A DNA stretch of 64,000 nucleotides from Sanderia malayensis. Lineage: Eukaryota; Cnidaria; Scyphozoa; Semaeostomeae; Pelagiidae. Each line of letters begins with the position of its first letter. Within the stretch, counting starts at the first letter, position 1. The stretch covers positions 434,001-498,000 of the forward strand of contig RQOL01000519.1 of the NCBI GenBank assembly GCA_013076295.1, read 5' to 3'. Shown here piece by piece: positions 24,301-37,700 of this stretch. The notes under the pieces were generated by a model. That model was not told the DNA's origin. It saw only the letters and a list, made by a program, of their open reading frames with translations, and made no database searches. Position numbers and translations under genes: made by a program.

Positions 24301-25763
24301 AGCGAGGTAGCTTAGTAAAGAAGGTTTCAACAACACCAATGTATGTTAGCAGACAAAAGACCCTTGTTAAGAAAAGTGTTCTGATGCCCGATGGACACCA
24401 ACATCCCAAGAGCACTGTTGTTATTGCAAGTGACGAACCTAAAGAGAGTCAGGCTCTTGTACTGAAGAGAACTGTGAAGACAAAAGCGATTGATTCCGAA
24501 GGAAAGGAGACAGTGCTTGAAGAGACTAAAGAATTGAAGCCGTACCATTTACGACAGATAAAATATCTTCCTGATCATGAAGTCTCGGATGCGAGCGAGC
24601 ATGGTCGACCAGTTCGTATTGTGAAACGTAAGGCTACGGATGTGGTACAAAAGAAGGCAGTTGAACGAGTTGCGAAGAAACCAGATGGTAAACAAGATGG
24701 ACCAAAAGAACAGCTTGTTATTGATCCCGTCGAAGTTACTGAATACAAGTTTGTTCCCACGACAACTCGAAGGCCAGATGGAAAGGAGGTTGTTGTCGAG
24801 GAGCCTGTATATTCGCTACCAGAGCATGCCTACTCCAAGCCGGAAGAATTCAAGGATGACAAAGGCCGAATTGTGAGACGAATAACAACCGTGCCACTAC
24901 CTGTTGTAACAGCAAGAAAGGTTTATAAATTGGTTATATTGAGTCCAAAAGGTGAGGAGTTGAGTGTTGACGAACGTGTTGAAGAGCAAGAGCTACCGAA
25001 AGAGCCTGAAGGTGAGGAAGTAGAGGAAACTCCGGTGGAGTTGTTCCCTGCATTGGGCAAAATAGGTCGTGCCACTCCATCGCCAGATAGGAAGTCACCA
25101 TCGCCAGAAAGACCTGGAAAGAAGTCACCAGCACACGAAAGACCATCACCAGAACAGAAACGAAAAAGCCCATTGCAAAAGTCACCTGAAGCTAGCAGAA
25201 AAGCTTCAAAGACGAAGTCACCTGATAAGAGATCGAAACCAGAACCTGTGGAGGAGATTGTGTTGCCTGTTACGTTTACAGCGGAAGAATCGATGCCTGA
25301 AGATATGTTTGAAAGTCTTCCAGACTCTGATTTCGTTATGGGTAAAGACGAAACACCGAAGATAACTGAAGAAGAGAGAAATGACATCAGCAAGTTGATG
25401 TTCCCAGTTGAAGAAGTGCAAGATGAGCCAACTCCGAAAAGACAACTGCCAAAAGAGCGATCGATTGCAACTGTGTTTTCTCGTGCAGTTAAAAAAGTCA
25501 CTTACATGAATTACTGGCAGAAGTTGAAAGAAAATGTCGACGAGAAATCAGCACTGCGTCCAGTAGAAGAGCGAATTGTCCGATTGGGTACAACTGAAAG
25601 TCGATTGAAGATCATTTGGGAGAAGTTAATCGAGATTACTGAGATTACTATCGATTACGATTCGTTTATTCTTTGGCTGACGTTTGTAGAACGCGAATTG
25701 ACGTCATTGAAGCCGATAAATTCAAAGTATCCTGTTTTGGAGGAGCAGAAATCATATCACGAG
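12653..25763 (+). CDS. Exon 1 (visible part): giant exon with DG-turn repeats, SP-rich hinge and first helical repeat
   Basis: Open for about 13.1 kb apart from one frameshift. The first full codon after the gap is 12655. Residues are dominated by Glu, Lys, Arg, Val and Pro. Two motif types alternate: a strand-turn-strand type such as RRIIRLPDGTKQEV, and a second type such as DEDGRVVRKTI or DRRGQVVRRI. Each pair spans some 60-75 residues and looks like a beta-hairpin unit (inference). From about 25500 the composition changes to amphipathic helix (NYWQKLKENVDEK...), the first spectrin-like repeat. The exon ends CAC GAG | GTAAGG in phase 0 at 25763. I do not recognise the DG-turn repeat as a named domain; loosely similar PDG-rich stretches occur in giant invertebrate ankyrins. 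Confidence 0.85.
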
Positions 25764-28700
25764 GTAAGGAAACCTTGTAAAAATTATAATCACTATTTGG
25801 TTCAGATGGAGGCGTGATAAACAGCTTGTTGTTTATCGTGCCTCTGCATCCAGCCTATTGTTCAAACACAATAGGCTATTGTGATGAGATCTGGGCTTAA
25901 GGCTTTCATACAAGTGAGCTCTTATATGCGGGATTTTAATGTAGCTGTATTCTAGCTGAGGGGAGTCATTGATAGACGTTTATGGGTTGATAGCTTTTTT
26001 TGTAAGTGTCCCACAAGGACTTTTGTTTCTCTCCTATTGTATATTTATATTGATAAATGGTTAAGATATTGTTTTTGTTTTGCAGAATTTGCACAAAGAT
26101 TTGGTTGCTCATGTTCCAGTGAAGGAGGCTTTGGAAAGGGTGACAGAAGAGCTTCCAGAGTTCATCGATTCTGAGCCAGAAAGAGAACAAGTTGAACAGG
26201 AGTTGAATGAAATTACGGCGCGCTTTGATCGACTCTATAAGATGTCCGAAGATCGTAAAAAGAAAATCGAAGAAATTGAGCCTCTGGCGAAAGAGCATGC
26301 TCATAGTGTTAAACCAGTTGAAGAACTGAATTGTGAAATTGAGGACGTTTTGAAGGAAAGACCAACTGGGTTTGTTGATTTGGAAACACTTGAAGACGAA
26401 ATGGCTGTTTTGAAGGTAGGAATATTTCTTCTATCCTTATTTATTCTCCTTGATGTTAATTTATCAAAGTGTGTATGACATGGATGTGTATAATGTACCA
26501 TATTAAATTGCCTTTTATTGCCTTGCTGTTTTACGAATTTGGAATATTTATGGTATTAACAAATTCTTTTTTGCAAATACTTCGATAATTATAATATTAT
26601 AATTTTTAATAATTCGGTAATTTTAACATTATTGTTTTTATTTTTATTGTCTTTTTCATTAGGACATGAAAGATCTTATTAGCAAAGACAGACCAAATGT
26701 ACAGAAGGCCAAGTCAACTGCTGACCAGATTCATCGATTCCCGAATGAAAATATCGAAAAGAAACCTGTTGTTGACAATTGTGACAAAGCTCTGAAGAAC
26801 AGAGAGGAAATCGACCGATCGGTTGATGGAAGAATTGCGACATTGGAGAAGCAGATTAGCAAGGCTAAGAAGTTCTACATGGGAGTTGCAACAATTGACA
26901 CTTGGGCACCACAGATCGACGAAGTATTGGAGCAAGATAAGATGCTTGCAAAGGACCCTGAAGAAATCAAAGAGCAACTCAAGAAATTGGATGTAAGTAG
27001 ATCGTATGTCTATTTCAGACTATTTACGACAGTCCTGCGTTTTCACGTGAACACACTTGCGTCTTATTTGAAGTAATAATGCCTGTTTTACTACTTTGCA
27101 GAATCTGCAGAAAGAAATTGATGAGCAGCGACCAACAGTTGATACTGTTGTTGATAATGGGCGTTGGCTTTGTCAGAATCTATACTGTGTTGACTCAAGG
27201 TGTGTATAACTCATTACGCGTACTGTTATCTGTTCAACTTAATATCAATGCTAGAGACACCTTTAGAATTGCAAGGCATTATACCCAGCTGACGTGGTCG
27301 CCTCTCTTCACATTCCAGAATTTCCATTGCTTTTTGGTATTACGTGAAGTATTTTGGCGCCAATAATAATTTGCTATGTTTTTTGTTAATGCAGGGGTAG
27401 GAGGAAGTCGACAGCCAATGATGTTCTTGAGAAGATGAACAGCACAACCAATACAATGGATCGATTGACAGATGAAATCTCTCACAGGCAGAGACAATTG
27501 AGTCTTATGCTTTGCAGTATGGAGGACTTCCAGAATCTTATTGACAAGTTTGATAAATGGTTGAAGATAACAGAAAAGGGCCTGGACTCGCAGAAAACAA
27601 TGCCCGTCACTCCCCAGGAAGTCGCGAAACAGATTGCAAAGCTCGATGTAAGAATCCCCAATTTTATGCTTGATGTTTATGTTTGATTAGATGTTGCATG
27701 CATTTGCTTTTTAAGCAGTCTTTTCGCATGTGGTCTTTAAGCAGTCGCAAAGTGTCCGTGCGCTTTCTTTAACTAGTTTGCTTGTTTTTTCCAACCAGCC
27801 CCTGCACAAAGAGGTGATCCAACATGAACCTGTCTATGTTGAACTGATGCACAATGGGCAACAACAACTTGACAAACTTCCTGCTGGAAGGGAGAAAGAG
27901 AAACTGGGTAAGAAGTTGAAAGAAATAACTGATAGATGGACGAAGGTCGATCGAATTGCAAAGGAAAGATCCGAGAAGCTTTCACACTTGTATCCCTGTG
28001 TTGTTGATTACCATGAGAACATGTCAGTAACTGAAGAAGTCATCAAGCAAGGGGAAGCTGTTTTGAAGACGTTTGAGCCTTTTGGATTGAATTCAGAGGC
28101 TGGACGAACACAACTACATAACATCAGGGTATGCAGACTTGCGATATTGTCGCAGTTTTTTTATTCGTTTGAAACACTGACTGAATGTTTCGTTAAGATT
28201 TGATTTTCTTTAAGCTGATGGAGGACCCAATTCGTGTTTTACTGTTGTTTTATTGCGTAGTAGTGGGAAAATTGTGAATAAATGCGAGAATAAACTTATT
28301 TAACAATTTATTTTTTGCTGCAGGCAACCTTGGACATGTTTGATAGAAATGAGCAGGCAGTTGTTTACTTGAATCAATCAGTTAGCGACATGGAAAGATA
28401 TGTACCAGATAAATCGTCACAGCCATTGAAGAAGCTTGCAAGGAACAACGCAGATAAATATTCAGATGTCAGACGAAAACTGAAGGAGAAAGAGATTGCT
28501 ATCGAAAGAGATTTGACTGAAGCAGAGAAGTTCTACACTTCGTTTGTTACGGTCGAAGAGAGGGTGAAGAAAGTGGAACATTTGACTTCTGAAGTAAATG
28601 ACGATGCTGCTAATCCAGATGAGATCAAGAAACAATTAGATACTGTTAAGGTAATGTGATTAGCTCTCATTTAGTCCATGTTGCTTGCTACGAGTTTATT

Positions 28701-31700
28701 TCAGTTTCTATTAATATCGCTGATTCTTGATTTAATAGGAGGTGCTAATCATCATAACTGAAATCATTACGATCATTGAAGTCATTGAAATCACGATCTC
28801 AATCAAGAAAAAGGGCAAAGAACCCAGCTCGGTGATGAAGGAATTAGAGTCAAAAGGAGCACAGATTCAATCATTGAAGAAACGAACCGACAAAGTATCG
28901 GAGAAAGCCAAAGACAAACAGAACAATCTTGTTACTCGACTTGAAAAAGAGAGTCCCGATGATTTGCTTTCAAATACTTCAATATGGTTGCCTTTAGTGG
29001 AAGCGTCTGTCCTAAGACAGACTCCTGTCTCTGCTGATTTCCACGTATTGAAGTCACAGGAAATTGAAATATCCGTAAGTGCATTTTTACTTGTTGTTCC
29101 TTAAGAGTAAGGTCTGCTCAAGGTATAATTAAACACGCTTAATATCTTTATTCAATAATAATTTCAGAACGTATGATCATACAGGCATGTTGCTTGAGTT
29201 TGGTGTTGTTGTTTTTCATTTAGATTCTCTACCAAGATGTTTTGAGTCACGAACCGATAGTGAAGCACGTTATTGAATCTGGCAAGTCAGAGATCAAGGG
29301 AAAAGAGCCTGGGCCTGAAAGAGACGCACTCACGGAGACTATAGAAGATGTGGAGATGCGTTGGAACACTGTCCGCGATAAGATAACAAAGCGACATGCA
29401 GTCGTTGGCAAATTGTACCCAACAGCCAGAAAGTACAGTGAGGAAGTAGAGAAACTTTTCCCATGGATGCTGACCGCTGACAAGGAGCTTCGCGTTATCC
29501 AGCCGTTGTCAAGCCAACCAGAAGTGCTGATTCAACAAAAACGAGCCATCGAGGTATCCTCAGAGTTTGCATTGTTATAGATAAATACTTGAGAGAAACG
29601 TTAGCAGTCTGTATAATATTTTCTCTCCTGTATAATATTATAGCCATATGTAAGTCAAATGATTCGCATTTCCTAAGTCATAAACTTTCTTTCAGGATTT
29701 AATAAAGGAGAGTGAACAGAAGAAACCTGTTCTCGATAAGATCAAACACTCGGGTCACGTGCTTCTTGACACGTCAGCACACGAATCACGTGACTATCCG
29801 ATAGCAGATAGGGAGATCGTGAACGAAGAATTGAAATTCTTGAATCAAACATGGAGGACTTTGACTGAGAAACTTTCGGACGTGAGAAAGCAGGCTGATA
29901 ATATCGACAAGGAGTTGGTCGTTTTTTATGATAAAGAAAGGGCGTTGGAAGATTTGTTCGAAGACGTTGAACACACGATTGAGAAACAATCTACTGTTTC
30001 TACATCTCCTGAGAAATGTTTACAAGAACAACATATCATCAAGGTAATAATTTGAATGTTTTTTGATATATCTAAATAATTAACTGACTCGAGAAGCTGC
30101 TACAGTAGGAGGCATCGGCTGTTCAATACTAGTTTTTGAATGTTTGTTGCGAGACGAATTACAACAGCCTCGTATAGATTTGAAGCCTCGAATTGAGTTT
30201 AGTTGGTTTATGAAGAATCTTTCTCGTAGTATTGCTATATTTTCAGATGCTGTGTGCTGGAGGTGTGGTATATTATAGGCATATACGTAGGTTTTTTAAT
30301 GTGTGTGTATTGTGTTATTTTTAGGCACTGATCTCCAAGGTTGACTCGCGTGAAAATGATCTGAAAGTTTTCACAAGAGCCGGTGACAATCTTCATAAAC
30401 TTCTCGATCAATATGGCAGCGATGACGAAGACATCGAAAGATCAAAATCTGACGTCAACGAGAAATATCGCAAGGTTCGCGCCAAATTGACCGAAAGACA
30501 GGCCGAGTTTGAACAGATCACAGGGAAAGCAAAACAATTCAATGACGTAATTAAAGACACGCATAAATGGATTGTGAATATGACGGAGAAGACGGAGCCA
30601 AAGATGAAGAAGGCTGTGCCTCGGGATCAGAAGAAAATCGAAGAGATAATTACTGATATCGAAGCTACAATGGTGGAGCTGGTTACTTCCAGAGTGACGT
30701 TGCAAAATGGTGCAAATTCTGGTGACTGGCTGATCGAAAAGAGTAGACAAGATCCGATGGTTGTCCATGAAGTGACGTCACGACTGAAAGATGTTAAGAA
30801 GCCCGTTGATGATTTGTCAAGGAAGTTGAGCGTGTACAAAACAGAACTCGAAAATCTTCTTCTGCAAGAAAGAGATTTTTCGCACATTGTTGAGAATTTT
30901 GACGAGAAGCTGGACAAGATTGATGGGAAATTTGAGAAGCTAAGGCCAGTGTCTGCTAAGTATTCGGTTGCAAGGTCACAGCACGAAGACTTTAAGCCGA
31001 TATTCAGAGAAGTACAAAATCTCAAGAAGCTTCACGATGCTGTCGTTGCGAAGAAGAAGGAGATCGAAGAAGACCATGCCGACTCTGATAAACAGCTGGA
31101 TGATTCTGTTGAGAAGCACCTGAGAAGAGCAGGAGAACAGACGAATCGTTGGAATGAAATATGGGACTCAGTGACGAAATACCATCTGCAAATAACATCG
31201 GTCTTGCCATTCGAAGAAGCTTATCATTACACTGTTTTGAGGTTTGTGCCGTGGCTTGAAGATGCCGAAAAGAAAGTGAAGGAATTGCATGCTACACCAA
31301 CTACTGCAGATGGTTTTGATGAGCTGAAGAAGAAGACAAAGGTAGGCTTGTTTGAATTTAAATTTGAAGGTGGATGCTGTAGCTTTATTGTCATCGTACA
31401 CTTTGATATTAGTTTGATGATACTTGAGTAATGAATGCAAATAAATATGAATTTCATCTCTTCAGGATCTGCAAGATGACATCATTGAACACATGCCTAC
31501 GCATCAGTCTTTTAACACCAAAGTCAACGATTTGTTGGATATTTGTGAATCGAGCCAAGTCAAGGTCGACGTTCCACACGTGAAAGACGAAAAGCACGAC
31601 CTCAATGAACGATGGGACAAGTTGAACAAATGTGTGAATGACGCAACCAAGAACTCTCACACACTCAGAAGGGCTGTTGATGATTATCACACGAAGCTCG

Positions 31701-34700
31701 CCCCTGTGGAGGAGGCTATTGTTGCCATGGAGAACATTGTCGATGAGGAAACACCAATGAGCTGGGACCTTTTGGACATGGAGTCGCACGTTCGTGACTT
31801 GAATGTGAGTGAAGCATTTAATAGTTTGATGATAGTTGCAAATTATTTAGCAGTGCATTGGAGTGGAGAAGGTTGTGCTGTGTACGAAAAGAGTGGAGTA
31901 GAGTAGAATAGAAAAGAGAGCAGGCACGCAGAATTATCACAGTCAATAATGACATTTTTGTTATCATATGAAATGTATGCTATCCTACGGACTTATGTGT
32001 GTCCTTAGCGTGTGGTACAATGGTTATATTCCTTCTCTTTGCCAGGAAAATGTCGAGTCCCTGCAAGAACACGACAACGAAGTGCAAGACATTGTAGATG
32101 CTGGTAAGAAGGTTGAAAGGATTGTCGAGAAGCAGAGCGGAGACACGCGGGATGTGAGGAAGAAAACGGGAGAAACCTCGAACAAGTGGAAATTAGTGAG
32201 AAGTAAACTGGTTGATAAGAGAGACAAAGAAGAGAACAAACTTCGTCAGTTGGTACAGTATGTGTCCATTGTTGACGATCTTGATAAATGGATCACGGTT
32301 ACAACTGGTACAGTCAGCAACCTTGGACCTGATGGCAAAGAACCAGAGACAATTGCCAAACAACTTGAGCAGAATAAGGTGAAGAGATACATTTTTTATT
32401 TGTTATGCTTTGAACCTGATAACAAATATATCAATAGCATAACATCGCAATATGGTAAACGGTATTAACTGTTTCGAATTCGCTTAAGGTTGTCGAAGAA
32501 GAGTTGGCCAAACAGCAGACCAAGTTGGAAACTGCAGAAAAAGCTGCAATCTGGTTGACCGATGAAAACAAGGACAACCCTAAATTTGTTTCTAACGTCA
32601 ACACAAAGCTATCCAAGATCAAGAAGCCTCTCTCTGAAATGAGTGATATCATGTCAGATCGCAGAAAGAGGCTACAGGCTACATTGCTGACTTTGCAAGA
32701 TTTCGACGTAATCTGTGAGAATTATTTAACTGATATCAACAAGATTGAGAAGAAGCAAAGAGCTCAAAAGCCAATCAGTGTTCAATGGGAAAAAGTCAAG
32801 AAACAATTAGATGAGCAAAAGGTAAGTTGAATCTCAGTCTTAGTTTGTATCCATGTTGCTGCGCTGTCTTCTATATCTATTGACCGGTTCGTATTAAGCA
32901 TACTTAGGACATGATTTAACGGATTGTACTAATGTATCTTATCTAGGATGTCGAGTCAGAAATAGAGACGTTGAAACCAGTTGAAGAGAAATTCGTAGAA
33001 CTGTGCAAGAAATCAATAGACGATCCGAAAACCAGTGAAGAAAACAAGAATGTTTTGAAAGATCAACTGAACGAAGCGACAGATCATTGGCAGGCATCTT
33101 TGAACAAGGCTCGTATGAGACGAGAAAAGTTGGATGAAATCAAAGAGCCATCAAAATTGTTTGATGAAAAAGAAAAGGTCTTTGATGACTGGTTGACAAA
33201 GGCAGAAAAAGGAGTCAAATCATTAGATGAAGTACCTGAAGACAGAGATACTGCTCACTCGGTTGCGAAAGATAACGATGTAAGTCTAAACAATTGTTAT
33301 TCTTTTTGCTTAACGAAGCTAAAGCCAGCTCTCTATTTATAGTCCTGCTTTTGTTAGGAGCTTTGACTTAATCTAAATTGATACATTTTCTTTTAGGCCT
33401 TTGAAGCTGAGTTGAAATCTAAGGAGCCTCTTCATGACGAAGTTATGAAGACTTCTGATGACCTGTTTAAGACTGCAAGATCTGTCGGTATCTATTGGGA
33501 TGTGTCTGAGACGGAACGAAAGGTAGAGAAGGATGATGAACGTTGGAAGAAGCTGAAAAGAAGAACACAGAAGCGTAAGGAGCTGTCGAAAAAGTTCGTA
33601 GCTACATTCGATAAATTCGGAGAGCTTTCTGAATTGTTGCGCAACGGAGTGCCAGCACAGATCGAGTATTCTTTGAAAGAGTCGCCACAGATTGCTGTCA
33701 ACGAGAAGAAAACAGAAAAAGAAGTTGAAAGAATTGAGGTATATAACAATGTGACCTTGCTTATTCTCTATCATTGATGCTTTGATTTAGTTAGGATATC
33801 ATACAAGGTAACATGCGATTTTGAATTTTTAGGATTTCGTTGCAAAGTCAAGCAATTGCAACGATGTTTTCATCGAGTTCAACAACGTTTCTGATGAGCT
33901 GCAGGATTTGTTGAAATTGCACGAAGGAGATGCAAAGAAAGTGGAGGAAAAGACAAGTGAAATCAACCGTGAATACAACCACAGACGAAGCAAGTTGATG
34001 GGCAGACAGAAGTTAATGAACAATGCCCATCATACTGTTATTCAGTTGAACACTCTGCTTGGCGAAGTTGGAGAATGGTGCGAAGAAACGTCAAATGAGC
34101 TGGATAAGAAGGGACCCGTGCCTAAAAATGCTGAAGATGCAAAGAAAGAAATCCAGGAAGTGGACGTAAGCATTATTCTTCATGCTTATCCCAAACTTTG
34201 CTTTAGATGGAATCTTGTTTCCTTAATCTCGTTCTCGGCTGCTCTTGTACAATATTTTTATCTGTTTATTCGTCTCTTTAAAGGATCTTCTGGATGAGCT
34301 AAAGACGAAGAGATCACTGACGGTCATAGCTGATGATAATGGCAAATATTTGATTCGAAATCTTCCGGAAGATGAGACAATAAGACCGGCCGTGAGGGAA
34401 GAAATGTCTAAAGTCTACACACCACTGGAAACCATCGATGAGAGGTTGAGAGACAGGAAAGCGAGGCTACAAAACGTTTTGACCGAAGAACAAGACATGA
34501 AACCAGCCAGTGAGAGCTTCCTTGACTTACTGTCGTCTGTTGAACACCAAATTAACAACGAGAAGCCTTTCTCTGCCGAGTGGCCCGAATTATCAGAACA
34601 AGTGCAAAGTCAAAAGGTAAATTTGGTGCTTTATTTCATGCAATGTATCATATATTAATTTGTTTTTTAAGACGTTATGGTCAAGCAAATCTTTTATTGC

Positions 34701-37700
34701 TGCGTAGCGAAAAATAACAATATGCCTTTTTCATTGTTTAATCTCTTTATTTGACATTTCAGGCAACCTCGAAAGATCTCGAGCATTTGAAACCAGCTTA
34801 CAATCGAATCATGAAGAAGTTAGATGAGAAACTTGCTGAAGTTACAGAGGATGACGAACGAGAAGATCTGGAAAGAACGAAGAAAGAAATATCTGATAGA
34901 TGGGATGCAATGAATGATCGAATAACCAATAGGCAAAGAGTTGTTGTTGAATTCTCACCGAAGGCCGAAGATTTCGACACGAGAAAGCAGAAGTTTGTCA
35001 CTTGGATTTCTGAAACTGAAAAACGATTGCAAGATGTTCCAGATCTGAATCAGATAACAATCGATGAATACGATCAGGAATTGAAGGTTTGTTTTATTTT
35101 GTGGAATTTGTTTATCCTTGTTCTTGTTTTGAAACGTTTCTAGAAATACCAAAAAGGTATAGAAGGCTGCATGCTTTATTTTATTTGCTACTATTAAACT
35201 TTTTGTATGGAGTTAAGGAGAGGATGCAAATAACTTTTATTTTAATTTTGTCGATCTATAAATTTCCATAAATTTATTGTTAAGATGTTTAGTTTCAAAG
35301 TTGTTTGTTTCTTTCAGGAAATAATGGCGGACGTGCAACGAAAGACCAACGAATTCAACGCACTCACCGAAAGTTGCCAAGATGTTCTCGATGTTTGTGA
35401 CAAATTCCCAGAAGATACGAAAGACGAGCAAGAACTTGAAATCACGAATGACAAGTTGTCAAAAAGGTGGAATGACTTGAACTCAGAGCTGGAGAATCGC
35501 TTGGAAAAATTCAGCGAAACTAAGAAATCTTTCCACAAGTATGAAGATCATCTGAACCAAGGAAATGTCACTTTGCAGCAAGTAACCAATGCATTGGAAT
35601 ATAATCCAGCTATTGGAACTAGTGTTGAAGACACAGAGAGACAAATTGCTCGTGTCGAGGTTTGTTTTGGATTTTTTTAAATTTTTGTCTTTACTTCAGA
35701 CTAAGCTAGCCCCGTCTCTCTTTCTATTATATTTTAGAATATTATTAGAAATCTGAAATATATTATGTTGTATACTCAATAATAAAAAATCTTCATTTAT
35801 ATTGAAGATTTTTAGTTCCACGATGACATGGCAAGGGCGATCAACATTTTTTTGCAATATTTTTTCTTGATTCACAGGCTATCGAGGACTTGTTCGAAGA
35901 GATGGACATTACTCCTGACTCTGCAGAATTGGAGTTGAATATTGAAAAGCACGATGGAGACAGCCGGGCAATTGCCTCACAGACAAATGACTACAACAGA
36001 AAGCTTGACGATGCAAAGAAACAGGTTCCAAAGCGAGTCAAGGAACAAAAGAAAAAAGCAAAGGTTCAGAAACAATTGCTGAAGACTTTGGATGACGTGG
36101 AGCAATGGCACACCGTAACAGCCAATCAACTTACTGTTTATGGCCCTGTGAAAGAGACACCCGAAGATGTCAAAGACCAGTTGGAAAATGTCAATGTGAG
36201 TAGCCTTCATGTTGTAACATATGATGCTGTTTTTTAATGTAATACCGATAACAAACTATGCTATTCAGAATACATGCGACTACTAAATAGGCATTCAGTG
36301 AGACATAGGATGTTTTCAATTTTAGTTGTAGGAAATTAAGTTGCATCTGCAACAGGTAAGTAACATTGAGTATGATATGACTGGAGTCAAATCATATAAT
36401 ATTTGTGTTTAATCCTCCTTCAGGATCTCGAGTACAGTTTGAACATCATGCGACCGAAGATACAATCGATTCAGGATTCCGTAGCTTGGTTAGTGGAACA
36501 GAATGAGAAGGCATCAGATGACCACGATGCAGCCTCTGAAAGTCTCAAGACACGTGCAGCAGAAGTATTGGAGCCATTCGTCACCCTTGCTGAGAAGCTC
36601 AACGATAAGCAAGATGAATTGAATAGCGTTCTTGTACGGAAGCGAGGATTTGATCAGTCCTATTCAGATTTCCTGGAGCAAGTAACTGAGCTTGAGACTC
36701 GCTCGAGCATGCTTCGTCCACTCTCTGTCAAGTACGATTTGTTGTGGAAACAGATAGATTCATTCAAGTCGCTTGAGAAAGATGCTTCTCAACTTTCGCC
36801 ATTGCACAAGCAGATTGTTGATGAAGGAAAGAGGAGAATGAAGCAGGCCAGGACAGCTGAGAAGAAAGAGATTGAAGAGCGTATCAAGGAAATGACAAAT
36901 AGAAAAGATAACCTGGATAGGATTATTGAAAAGCGAAGGGAAGAGATTGATAAGCTTGAACCAGTTGCAAAAGAGGTTGAAAATATCACACAGATGCTCG
37001 AACCAAAGATCAAAGATGCGGAGGAGCTTCTGTCTAAGTTGGAAGATGTTCCAAATGAGAAAATTAGATGCCAACAACAGAAAGAAATGATAAATGTAAG
37101 TAAATCTGGCAACCTTGCGATTGCTTTTAGCATTACTATCACTATGCCCTACCTGTCCATACCTGCATGTATTCTTATGGTTTTTGCTTCATCTAGGAGT
37201 ACAAAGAAGATTTCGAGAAGTTGAAACCAATTCACAAAGACATGAACAACCGAAAAGAGAATTTGGATGGAACTGCATCGAAATTATCCAAAGTTGAAGA
37301 TGAGCCAATTGTTGAAGAAAAGATCAAAGAATTGAATGAAAGGATTGAGCGATTGCAAGTAACCTTCAAAGACAAACAAGAACAGGTAGGTTTCATGTTG
37401 GACTGCTTTTTACCATAACCATCATGAAAATATTCTATCAGATGATAGCTCTCTGGTGATCGTAACCAATGTATTTTTTGTGCGTTTTTTATCATTTATA
37501 ATATTTTTATCCTGATGAAACAATCTTTAGGTATTATGCTCCATACTTTTTTTGGTCTTCGTGCCTTATTTTTCGTTAAGTATAACTGAATCTATTGTTT
37601 TTAGGTGAATAAGCTGCATTACAAGTTTATCAAATATCACGATGCTGAGAAGCCAATCGAAGATAAAATAACGCGATTTGAAGCATATTTGGATGACATA

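Noticed and set aside
12653..25020. Considered plakin repeats, ankyrin repeats or titin-type PEVK for the DG-turn region
   Set aside because: No plakin or ankyrin repeat signature is visible; the Pro/Glu/Val/Lys content is PEVK-like, but the regular DG-turn motifs are not typical of PEVK.
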